Origin: Janibacter terrae NBRC 107853 | Lineage (GTDB): Bacteria > Actinomycetota > Actinomycetes > Actinomycetales > Dermatophilaceae | DNA: 50,805 nucleotides | Reading direction: 5' to 3' | NCBI RefSeq assembly: GCF_001591405.1 | Contig: NZ_BCUV01000008.1 | Location: 1 to 50,805 of the forward strand | In this document: positions 16,198 to 23,518 of the stretch, piece after piece | How the letters are laid out: each line of letters opens with the position of its first letter | How positions within the stretch are numbered: position 1 is the first letter of the stretch | Program-made: the position numbers and the translations under genes | Notes under the pieces: model-generated | Told to the model about the DNA's origin: nothing | Seen by the model: only the letters and a program-made list of their open reading frames with translations | Databases searched by the model: none

Positions 16198-17617
16198 AAT
16201 TGAGTCCCCGATAGTGGTGTAGCGCGGTCGCCGACATGGTCCCGGTTGTGGACGTGTGTGCGGCCACCGCGTGATCCTTCGAGCGAACCTTCCACAGCAC
16301 TCTCGAATGGAGTCATCACGATGACCGCACCACACATTGTCGACCCTGTCGGCCTGCTGGGTGAAGCCCTGTCCGAAGCCTCCCCGGACTTGATGCGTTC
16401 CCTGCTGCAGACCATGATCAACGCGTTGCTGTCCGCGGACGCCGATGCCGTCGTCGGAGCCGAGTACGGCCGACCCAGCGCGACTCGCACGGCGCAGCGC
16501 AATGGCTACCGCCACCGCGACCTGGACACCCGCGTCGGGACGGTCGACGTCGCGATCCCGAAGCTGCGGAGCGGGACCTACTGCCCCGAGTGGCTCCTCG
16601 AGCGCCGCAAGCGCGCGGAGTCCGCGCTGATCACGGTCGTCGCGGACTGCTACCTCGCTGGCGTGTCGACCCGCCGCATGGACAAGCTCGTCAAGACCCT
16701 GGGGATCGACTCGCTGAGCAAGTCCCAGGTGTCGCGGATGGCCGCTGATCTGGACCAGATCGTCGAGGAGTTTCGCCACCGGCCGCTGGCCGATGCCGGG
16801 CCGTTCACGTTCGTGTCCGCGGACGCGTTGACGATGAAGGTCCGCGAGGGCGGACGCGTGATCAACGCCGTCGCGTTGATTGCCGTCGGTGTCAACGCTG
16901 ACGGGCACCGCGAGGTCCTGGGCCTGCGCGTGGCCACGTCCGAGACAGGTCCGGCGTGGAATGAGTTCTTCGCCGACCTGAGCGCCCGCGGACTGAGCGG
17001 GGTGCGGCTGGTCACCTCCGACGCCCACAAGGGCTTGGTCGAGGCCATCGCGGCGAACCTGCCCGGCGCGTCGTGGCAACGCTGCCGCACGCACTACGCC
17101 GCGAACCTGATGTCCGTGACCCCCAAGAGCATGTGGCCGGCCGTGAAGGCGATGTTGCACTCGGTGTACGACCAACCCGACAAGGACGCCGTCCAGGCGC
17201 AGTTCGAGCGGCTGCTGGAGTACGTCGACGGCAAGCTGCCCGATGTCCACGACCACCTCGACGCAGCGCGAGCGGACATCCTGGCGTTCACCGCCTTCCC
17301 CAAGGACGTGTGGACCCAGATCTGGTCGAACAACCCCGCCGAACGCCTCAACCGCGAGATCCGACGCCGCACCGACTCCGTGGGCATCTTCCCCAACCGG
17401 GCCGCGATCGTGCGCCTGGTCGGCGCCGTGCTGGCCGAGCAGACCGACGAATGGGCCGAAGGACGGCGCTACCTCGGCCTCGACGTCCTGGCCCGCTGCC
17501 GCATCACCATCGTCACCGACATCAACCCCGAGATCGGAGACCACACCCTGCCAGCACTGACCGCCTAACCCCTAGCCAAGGAGAACACGCCGCTACACCA
17601 CCACCCGGGACTTGACC
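16198..17617 (+). mobile_element. IS256-family insertion sequence
   Basis: The ends match as imperfect inverted repeats of about 28 bp (both end in GGTGTAGCG inward, AGTCCC outward). An 8-bp target duplication GACCCCCA lies at 16190-16197 and 17618-17625, and the two neighbouring bases also match. At 1,420 bp with a single gene it is normal for the family. It separates rep from the cargo genes and may have cut off upstream regulatory DNA of rep. Confidence 0.85.
16321..17568 (+). CDS. IS256-family (mutator-type) transposase
   Basis: The 415-aa DDE transposase begins at ATG 16321. Family features are RNGYRHRDLDTRVGTVDVAI, VSTRRMDKLVKTLGI, the catalytic Asp of FVSADALTMKV, the second Asp of LVTSDAHKGLVEAI, WQRCRTHYAANLM and the Glu of SNNPAERLNREIRRR. 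The reading frame is intact with no frameshift, so this IS is probably active. Confidence 0.94.
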   Translation: MTAPHIVDPVGLLGEALSEASPDLMRSLLQTMINALLSADADAVVGAEYGRPSATRTAQRNGYRHRDLDTRVGTVDVAIPKLRSGTYCPEWLLERRKRAESALITVVADCYLAGVSTRRMDKLVKTLGIDSLSKSQVSRMAADLDQIVEEFRHRPLADAGPFTFVSADALTMKVREGGRVINAVALIAVGVNADGHREVLGLRVATSETGPAWNEFFADLSARGLSGVRLVTSDAHKGLVEAIAANLPGASWQRCRTHYAANLMSVTPKSMWPAVKAMLHSVYDQPDKDAVQAQFERLLEYVDGKLPDVHDHLDAARADILAFTAFPKDVWTQIWSNNPAERLNREIRRRTDSVGIFPNRAAIVRLVGAVLAEQTDEWAEGRRYLGLDVLARCRITIVTDINPEIGDHTLPALTA

Positions 17618-17890
17618 GACCCCCAGGGACTTATCCCGTTCAATGTGGGTGTTGATCCGCACCCACTACCCTGCCGCACCCGAAGGCCCCGCGCATCTTT
17701 CACCCGAGATCCCTGTGGATGACTCGACTCGTCACTGACAGTGGTCATCGAGACATCTTTACGCCGGGCGCCACGCACCGCTGCTCGGGCACGGGCAGCG
17801 CGACGAGCCCGGATCGGACCCTCCCCTTCACTGTCGGTTCGAGGTAGCACCGGCCGAGTATTCAGACTTGATCGCTCGAACCAGGCGTCG
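17618..17890. other. Noncoding stretch between IS256 and the cargo genes
   Basis: I see no credible gene here. It contains the right IS256 target duplication, a small dyad GTGGGTG...CACCCAC around 17646-17668 and a short palindrome CACTGACAGTG. It was originally contiguous with the region upstream of rep. Confidence 0.4.
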
Positions 17891-19000
17891 TCAGTCGATG
17901 CCCCTGGCCTCGTTCCACCACTGGCGCAGGTCGTCGGTTTCGAAGCGGTCCATCGTCATGGTCTCGAAAGTGCGGAAGCCTGTCTTCGCGTGCTTGAGGA
18001 TTCCCTCGAGACTTTCGACGTCAGCGGACGTGAGGTCCATGGAGTTGACGGTAAGCAGCACTGCGTCACCGGCTGCCGACTCCTCCAGGTCGCAGGTCGA
18101 GGGCACGTCCACCAAGAGGTCGCCGAAGAGTCCGTCGGGCCGGAACTTGCTGGTCCCCTCGCTCATGCCCTCCATGGTCTTGGCGAAGCTAATCCTCTTG
18201 CCCGGAGCCCGTGCAGCCACGAGCAGTTGCAGCTCCATGCTCTCGAGAGCCTCGCCCTCATCTGAACCTCGCTCGCACGGCGAGTCCTGCGAGTCGTGCC
18301 ACCACGATCGGATGTCCTCGGCGCCGAAGAGCCCAAAAGCTTTGGTGTCGTACACCCAGAAGTCCTCAGCTCGCTGGACCATGTCGACCAAGAGACCGAG
18401 CTGGGCCGTCGACACGTCGTCGGCATCGACGATCAGCATGAGCGCGTCACCGTCCACGCTCTCCCGCACATACCACCCGGATCGGTCATTCCACACAGGC
18501 TTGATCTTGCGGATGAGCGGCCCGAAGGGGCCCTTCCGGCGCGGGTCGCGCCACTGACGGTCCATCTCGATCACCCCTGCGAAGGGCGGCGCCTCCACTC
18601 CAGCGACACGGCGAACGAGGAGCAGATCGAGGTCGGGACTTCGGCCGTTGCTGTACTTCCCCACGAACTCGCTCGCCACATGCGCCCCGTCCAACCAACG
18701 TGACTCATCACCTAGGTCCCGGACGAACTCCTCGACCCAGGAACGGAGAGCACGCTCCACGTCGTCCGGCGCGGAGAAGGTTCCCGACCTCAGAGTCGAA
18801 CGGACCCACGGACCGCCGTGATGCCGCATGTTCTTGTCGACACCCCACAGGGAATGACCCACCACGGGCGGGACCTCGGCCCAGGCCCTCTGCCCCGGCC
18901 AACCAGACCGAAACACCTCCGCGGCCTCGACCCAATGCCTCGTGCGCAAAGCTGCGATCCCGACCGTCAGATCCTTCTTCCACGTTTCGGTCCACACCAA
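17891..19000 (-). CDS. Unknown protein with an internally duplicated ~55-residue domain
   Basis: About 369 aa, no membrane segment or signal peptide, no family I recognise. Two related segments are visible: residues ~184-238 (GDALMLIVDADDV...SWWHDSQ) and ~311-366 (GDAVLLTVNSMDL...QWWNEAR), each with a hydrophobic strand, a helix and a D-(I/L)-R-x-WW motif. The N-terminal half is acidic/aromatic with LDLLLVRR and EMDRQWRDPRRKGPFG. The start is uncertain (TTG 19000 or GTG 18997). It lies 21 bp after the small gene at 19022-19318, probably an operon. It is cargo of the integrated element. Confidence 0.6.
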   Translation of the reverse strand: MVWTETWKKDLTVGIAALRTRHWVEAAEVFRSGWPGQRAWAEVPPVVGHSLWGVDKNMRHHGGPWVRSTLRSGTFSAPDDVERALRSWVEEFVRDLGDESRWLDGAHVASEFVGKYSNGRSPDLDLLLVRRVAGVEAPPFAGVIEMDRQWRDPRRKGPFGPLIRKIKPVWNDRSGWYVRESVDGDALMLIVDADDVSTAQLGLLVDMVQRAEDFWVYDTKAFGLFGAEDIRSWWHDSQDSPCERGSDEGEALESMELQLLVAARAPGKRISFAKTMEGMSEGTSKFRPDGLFGDLLVDVPSTCDLEESAAGDAVLLTVNSMDLTSADVESLEGILKHAKTGFRTFETMTMDRFETDDLRQWWNEARGID

Positions 19001-19021
19001 GGCCAGCCAGTCACCTACCGC

Positions 19022-19318
19022 TCAGCAGTCCCAAGCCGGAGCGACGTATTCGCCGGCCTCCGCCTCTCGCTCATCAGCAGACTCTCCGTCCATCGCCCAC
19101 ACCTCATCGACCATCGTGAGCGGAGGACGGGCGAGAGGCTCACCGAGCACAGGCTCGAGAAGGTCACGACAATTGACGGTGTACGTGGGCACCATCGGAA
19201 TCATCTTCGGCGAATGCCCATACGTCAACGTTCGGGGAGTCGCGCGGGGAGCAGCGCTCGTTTGTGCCCTCGTCACCGCACACGGTGGCCCTTGTTCCGA
19301 GTCGAGCGACCAGCTCAT
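19022..19318 (-). CDS. Small protein of unknown function upstream of the duplicated-domain protein
   Basis: A 98-aa frame from ATG 19318. Its C-terminal half looks protein-like (MVPTYTVNCRDLLEPVLGEP, then LTMVDEVWAMDGESADEREA); the N-terminal third is less convincing, so the true start may be internal (ATG near MIPMVPTY). It is acidic and soluble. Reading continues into the next gene after a short gap, which suggests joint function. No family recognised. Confidence 0.45.
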   Translation of the reverse strand: MSWSLDSEQGPPCAVTRAQTSAAPRATPRTLTYGHSPKMIPMVPTYTVNCRDLLEPVLGEPLARPPLTMVDEVWAMDGESADEREAEAGEYVAPAWDC

Positions 19319-19329
19319 GACTAGGGCCC

Positions 19330-19358
19330 TTGTCGAGCTATGAGAACGCCCGTATCTT
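19330..19358 (+). promoter_or_regulatory. Sigma-70-type promoter for the signal-peptide protein
   Basis: TTGTCG (19330-19335), a 17-bp spacer and TATCTT (19353-19358). It lies between the two divergent cargo operons. Confidence 0.5.
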
Positions 19359-19419
19359 GAACAGGGAGTTCATCCGCTCGATGCCGAGCCGGATGACCAC
19401 CACTGGAGGGGGAGCCAGG

Positions 19420-19863
19420 ATGAAGCGCATGTCTGCGTTTATCGCGGCGGGCGCGATCACGGCAGGGGCCGTCGTGGCTCTGACGTTCGCGACAGCCGCC
19501 AATTCGTCCGAGCCACGCCCGCAGTCGGGGGCCGAGTCGACCACCCGGACCATCGCACCCCCCTTCAAGGATGCGCCTCACGGAGAGGCTCGTGACAACG
19601 CAGCTGATTCCGGCGTCAACTCCCGAGGCGAGTCATACGGGTCGGAACTCGACGCCAGCTCTGCAGCTGAGGTGCCCGACTTGATCGCGGCGGTGGCCAC
19701 CAACGGCAAGGCGGGCTACGTGCGCAAGAGCGAGCTCGATGCCGCCGACCCTGCACCCATCAGCCCAGAGGCAGCAGCCACGGCTAAGCCGGTGCGCGAG
19801 ACCGTGCCCGTTTATGCAAGTGATGGGAGCACTGTCATCGGCGAGTTCAAGGTGGGGGTGTGA
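19420..19863 (+). CDS. Secreted or membrane-anchored small protein, actinobacterial
   Basis: 147 aa from ATG 19420, preceded by GGAGGGGGA about 7 nt upstream. It begins KRMSAFIAAGAITAGAVVAL, a signal peptide or N-terminal anchor with no lipobox cysteine. The C-terminus contains GYVRKSELDAADP and VPVYASDGSTVIGEFKVG, a motif I associate with a widespread but uncharacterised actinobacterial secreted family. No catalytic motif is seen. It is cargo of the element. Confidence 0.65.
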   Translation: MKRMSAFIAAGAITAGAVVALTFATAANSSEPRPQSGAESTTRTIAPPFKDAPHGEARDNAADSGVNSRGESYGSELDASSAAEVPDLIAAVATNGKAGYVRKSELDAADPAPISPEAAATAKPVRETVPVYASDGSTVIGEFKVGV

Positions 19864-19962
19864 GGGGTCGACTCTCCCACGGGTCCTGCAGAATGAGGGA
19901 GTCCCGCGCCGCGAGGCAGTTGAACGCCGGTCGCACCGGGATACCCAGGAAGGGTGGAAGTT

Positions 19963-20709
19963 GTGCCTTCGATCAATGACCGGGCCCTAATTGCGGGGGA
20001 TCCGCGCGCAGGCGAGACCGACCTGCTCGCCGCGTCGATTGACAGATCGCCGAAGGTTCGCGCAGCAGCCGCGGAGAACCCATCGACACCTCCGGAAGTT
20101 CTAGCCCAGCTCGTCGAAGATGACCGATGGCAAGTCCGATTTGCCGTGGTGGATAACCCGACCGCGGAAGCGCTTCGTATCGCCTTGTCCAGCTCTGATC
20201 CAGACGTCCGTGGACTCGCCGCGCAGCGCGACGATTTGAATCGGGCGCAGGTCCAGCAGGTCCTCCAGGACCCGGCCCATTCCGTGAGAGAGCAACTCTC
20301 CTTGGTAGCCACCGACGACGAGGTGATGCGAAGACTCGCCCGCGACCCCCATCCCGCGGTCAGAGCCAGCCTGGCCTCGAACAGTGCGTTGCCACTCGAC
20401 GTCCTCGTGACACTCGCAAGGGACGGGCGCGCTGCCGTGAGATCGGCTGCCGCTGCCTCTCGCCGCCTGCCGCCCGAGGTGTTGACGGAGCTGGCGACCG
20501 ACCGCTCAGTTCAGGTCCAGTGGAACGTTCTTGTCAGCAACCCAGAACGCCTCGACATCGCAACGACGATCGCAGGACACTCAGACGCAATGAACGTCGA
20601 CCAAGCACAAGCTCAACTCGAACACCCCGAAAACTTCACCCGTTTCCTCGGTCCCATCGATCTCGTCCAGTCGAATGACAACGAACTGCGCTCGGAAGCG
20701 ACTGAATGA
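19963..20709 (+). CDS. Leucine-rich-repeat-variant (LRV/HEAT-like) protein
   Basis: 248 aa made of about seven ~23-residue helical repeats of the form D-x-x-P-x-V-R-x-x-hydrophobic-A-x-N...P-x-x-hydrophobic-L-x-x-L-A, e.g. SPKVRAAAAENPSTPPEVLA and DPHPAVRASLASNSALPLDV. Such solenoids usually mediate protein binding. GTG 19963 is preferred since AGGAAGG sits 9 nt upstream; GTG 19954 directly abuts that ribosome site. No cysteine cluster for an Fe-S domain is visible. Its partner is unknown. Confidence 0.7.
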   Translation: MPSINDRALIAGDPRAGETDLLAASIDRSPKVRAAAAENPSTPPEVLAQLVEDDRWQVRFAVVDNPTAEALRIALSSSDPDVRGLAAQRDDLNRAQVQQVLQDPAHSVREQLSLVATDDEVMRRLARDPHPAVRASLASNSALPLDVLVTLARDGRAAVRSAAAASRRLPPEVLTELATDRSVQVQWNVLVSNPERLDIATTIAGHSDAMNVDQAQAQLEHPENFTRFLGPIDLVQSNDNELRSEATE

Positions 20710-21243
20710 CGTACAGGCGACAGCGGTGGCTAACACTTCATCGTGAGGACTTTCTCTACTGACTCAAGGCGGGCCTCCGGCCCGCGCCCGGCCGGCTTCC
20801 TTCGGCCGCTCCGGTGGGGACCCCCGCGCTCCGGGCTCGTTCCTCGCCCTCCGCGCACCCCCACCTGCACGCCCTTCGTCGCCGACCGAGCACAAGAAGA
20901 GGCACCCGGTGATCGCCTCACCGAGCGCCCCTCCACTTCCGAACCACCGACCCGGTGCTACACCATCCGGCCTGCACGGGCACGGCTCAAGCGGCCACCG
21001 AATGCACCATCCGGGACGCGCTCCGCGCCTGCGATCCACACCTGACCGTGTATCCCGGCCGCTTGACCCGAACCCGCTCCGACCGGCTCTGCTCCGCTAT
21101 CGGGTCGCCGGGTAGCTCCGCCCGACTTTGACAGCAGCCATGACAGCAACCAGAGGCTTCGCCGTCGCAACAGGTCGAGACAACCGTTGCCGTCGCTCCG
21201 CGATCTCAGTGCATGGTGTGCCCCAGTTCGGCCCTGGAGGAGC
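20710..21243. other. Noncoding right end of the integrated element
   Basis: I find no convincing gene in this 534-bp stretch. It contains a GC-rich hairpin (GCGGGCCTCCGGCCCGC, about 20769-20785), the CGAAGGG heptamer in reverse, and the second pair of TGACAGCA repeats near the end. Its base and codon pattern looks like a decayed coding region but nothing is recognisable. Confidence 0.5.
21131..21150. promoter_or_regulatory. Candidate integrase arm-type sites near attR
   Basis: Direct copies of TGACAGCA at 21131-21138 and 21143-21150, separated by GCCA. Same layout as the pair at 10254-10273. Confidence 0.55.
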
Positions 21244-21360
21244 CTACGGATCAGAAGGTTAGGGGTTCGAATCCCTTCGGGCGCACTCTGTGTTGAGACA
21301 GACGGAACAGGCCCTGCCAGCGGAGACGCGGCAGGGCCTGACTCGTTCCCGGGCCTCCGG
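21244..21360 (+). repeat. attR: 117-bp direct repeat with tRNA-Arg 3' fragment
   Basis: Identical to 10114-10230. 21244-21285 is the displaced 3' part of tRNA-Arg(ACG), without the 5' half, so it is not a functional tRNA. The duplicated terminator hairpin is at 21308-21340. Confidence 0.93.
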
Positions 21361-21364
21361 TGCA

Positions 21365-21409
21365 CGACGAGGCCCCGCCCCCCTTCGTCAGGGGAGCGGG
21401 GCCTCGTCG
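21365..21409 (-). terminator. Hairpin terminator of the PEPCK gene
   Basis: CGACGAGGCCCCGC (21365-21378) pairs perfectly with GCGGGGCCTCGTCG (21396-21409). It begins 15 bp past the PEPCK stop codon and belongs to the original chromosome. Confidence 0.8.
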
Positions 21410-21423
21410 GTGCGTGGGGCGGA

Positions 21424-23265
21424 TCAGCCCTGGGCGTTGTCCAGGTCGGAGGCCACGCGACGGTGGGCCTCCCAGATCTCCTCCGGCAGGCGCTCGAAGG
21501 CCTTGAGGTGCGCCTCGCGGAAGCCCATCTCCTGCTGCCAGCGCGGCACGTCGATGTCGAGGATGCGGTCGAGGTCCTCCTGCGGCAGGTCGAGGCCGAG
21601 CAGCTCGAGCTCGTCCTGCGTCGGGAGGATGCCGACCGGCGTCTGGCGACCCTTGACCTCGCCGTCCTTGAGAGCCATGAGCCACAGGAGCGGACGCAGG
21701 TTCTCCCGGTAGCCGGGCCACAGGTAGTGACCGTCCTCCGGGTCCTTCTGGAACCAGTTGACGTGCGCGAAGAGCGGCTGGTTCTTGGCGGCACCGACGA
21801 TGTCGAGGTAGTGGCGCGCGTAGTCGCCCTCGCCGTAGGCCATGAAGGGCCGGTTGGACATCGGGTCGTAGCGCAGCTGGCCCTCGACGCCCTCGGCCGC
21901 GGCCGTGGCCTCGGCACCCAGCGTCAGGCCGTCGTACACGCCCTCGGCGAGGTCGGTGATCGCGCGGATCAGCGGCTCGCGGTCACGCGTGCGACCACCG
22001 AAGATGATGGCGTCGATCTCGACGCCCTCGGGCTCGTCGAAGTCAGGCGCGGCGTTCGGGACATTGGCCAGCGTCGTCGTGAAGCGGCTGTTGGGGTGCG
22101 CCCACGGCGAGGTGTCGCCCGGCTCGCGGTCGGAGATCGCCTCGCCCTTCCAGTCCAGCCACCCGTCGACGTCGGCCGGCGGCTCGGGCGTGCGGCCCTC
22201 CCACCAGACCTCCTCGGTCTTCGGGTTGTACGCGATGTTGGTGAAGATGACCTTCGTGCCCGGGTCGACCGAGTGCAGCGCGGTCGGGTTGGTCGTCTCG
22301 TTGGTGTCCTTGGCGACACCGAAGACGCCGTACTCCGGGTTCATGCCCATGAGCTTGCCGGTCTGCTCGTCGACCCACAGCCACGCGATGTCGTCGCCGT
22401 AGAAGTCGACCTGGTAGCGGTCCCCGAGTGCGTCCGGGGGCAGCATCATCGCCAGGTTGGTCTTGCCCGAGGCGCTCGGGAAGCCACCGGTGATGTGGTA
22501 GCGCTTGCCGGTCTGCTTGTCGGAGATGCCGATGAGCATGTACTGCTCGGCGAGGAACTTCTTCGTCGCCCACCCGTCGTACGCGCCCTGGCGCAGCCCG
22601 TGGGCGATCTTGCCCAGGAGCGCGTTGCCGCCGTACGAGGAGCCGAAGTGCAGGATCGTGCGCTCGTCGGCGACGGTCACGAAGTAGCGCTTGTCGTCGG
22701 GCGTGCCCTGGCCGAGGTTCTCGAGGTCGCCGGTGACGTGGACGGCGCGGACGAAGTCGTCCTGGACCGGCAGGTCGTTGACGTGCTCGAGGCCGACCCG
22801 CGACATGCGGATCATGTGGAGCACGACGGGGCGGGAGTCGGTGAGCTCGACACCGGTGGCCCACTGCGCGAGCACGTTGCCCTTGGGGGACATGAGGTAG
22901 GGCAGGACGTACATCGTCTTGCCCTTGGACTGGCCGCGCATGAGCTCGGTCAGCTTCGCCTTCATCTCCGAGGCGGGACGCCAGTTGTTGTAGACGCCCT
23001 TGTCCTTCTCGTCGTTCGTCGCGACGATCGTCCGCTCCTCGGAGCGGGCGGTGTCCTTGGAGTAGGAGCGGGAGTAGTAGCGGCCCTCGCCTGCGGGGAG
23101 CAGCTCGCCGGCCTCGACGGCCTCGGCGATGAGCCGGTCGTCGTCGGCGGCGCTGACCACCTCGATCCTGTCCGGCTGGGTGATCTCGGCCCAGTGCTTC
23201 ACGTACTCGCGAACGGCCTCGTTGGTGAGACCTGACGCGTCAAGCGCGGCGTCGACGTCGACCAT
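21424..23265 (-). CDS. pckG: Phosphoenolpyruvate carboxykinase (GTP)
   Basis: It converts oxaloacetate and GTP to phosphoenolpyruvate, CO2 and GDP, the entry to gluconeogenesis. 613 aa, normal length. Motifs include the P-loop FPSASGKTNLAM, the metal/oxaloacetate region FYGDDIAWLW, MNPEYGVFGVAKDTN and SRFTTTLANVPN. The P-loop has Ser where the GTP-dependent family has its reactive cysteine (FPSACGKT), which is unusual. ATG 23265 has GAGGG 9 nt upstream; an upstream in-frame ATG would add only six residues. Divergent from the acyl-CoA dehydrogenase, sharing an intergenic dyad. Confidence 0.95.
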   Translation of the reverse strand: MVDVDAALDASGLTNEAVREYVKHWAEITQPDRIEVVSAADDDRLIAEAVEAGELLPAGEGRYYSRSYSKDTARSEERTIVATNDEKDKGVYNNWRPASEMKAKLTELMRGQSKGKTMYVLPYLMSPKGNVLAQWATGVELTDSRPVVLHMIRMSRVGLEHVNDLPVQDDFVRAVHVTGDLENLGQGTPDDKRYFVTVADERTILHFGSSYGGNALLGKIAHGLRQGAYDGWATKKFLAEQYMLIGISDKQTGKRYHITGGFPSASGKTNLAMMLPPDALGDRYQVDFYGDDIAWLWVDEQTGKLMGMNPEYGVFGVAKDTNETTNPTALHSVDPGTKVIFTNIAYNPKTEEVWWEGRTPEPPADVDGWLDWKGEAISDREPGDTSPWAHPNSRFTTTLANVPNAAPDFDEPEGVEIDAIIFGGRTRDREPLIRAITDLAEGVYDGLTLGAEATAAAEGVEGQLRYDPMSNRPFMAYGEGDYARHYLDIVGAAKNQPLFAHVNWFQKDPEDGHYLWPGYRENLRPLLWLMALKDGEVKGRQTPVGILPTQDELELLGLDLPQEDLDRILDIDVPRWQQEMGFREAHLKAFERLPEEIWEAHRRVASDLDNAQG

Positions 23266-23434
23266 GCTGTGTTTCCCTCTCACGTGCTCTGGTGTTCGGG
23301 CGGTCCCTCGCGGGTTCTCCCGGTTGCGGGCAGGTTACCGCCCTGTGACCGGGCAGAGGGGGAGGGCCTGCGGGGCGGGGGGTGATCTCACGCACGCCCC
23401 CGACGCGCCCTCGACCCGTAGTGACCCACGGGTT

Positions 23435-23467
23435 TACCGATACCACCTGTAGCAGGTACCGTCGGTA
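23435..23467. promoter_or_regulatory. 33-bp dyad between PEPCK and acyl-CoA dehydrogenase genes
   Basis: The symmetric arrangement is TACCGA, 4 nt, ACCTG, TAG, CAGGT, 4 nt, TCGGTA. It sits 51 bp before the dehydrogenase start and about 170 bp before the PEPCK start. The size and symmetry suit a dimeric (or paired-dimer) TetR/GntR-type operator controlling fatty-acid oxidation and perhaps gluconeogenesis. Confidence 0.5.
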
Positions 23468-23518
23468 CCGCACACTTTCCCGCACCACCCACGACCTGCG
23501 CGAAGGGGAATCACCCAG

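Larger units (their letters stand above)
10114..21360. mobile_element. tRNA-Arg-integrated element of the actinomycete (pSAM2-like) type, 11.1 kb
   Basis: The element is bounded by the 117-bp att repeats. It contains the integrase, excisionase and RepSA-like replication genes in the compact minus-strand order rep-xis-int next to attL, the usual core of actinomycete integrative and conjugative elements. No FtsK/TraB-type transfer gene is present, so it is non-conjugative or reduced. Four changes suggest decay: a 1-bp frameshift in int, an IS3 insertion in rep, an IS110 insertion within that IS3, and an IS256 insertion upstream of rep. The CGAAGGG heptamer is rarer inside than in the flanking DNA, consistent with transfer. 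Confidence 0.9.

Noticed and set aside
21244-21285. Second tRNA-Arg gene
   Set aside because: Only the 3' half from the anticodon loop onward is present; the preceding bases do not form the D arm or acceptor strand.
21187-23235. 682-codon plus-strand frame opposite PEPCK
   Set aside because: Antisense shadow; it also starts in the noncoding end of the element.
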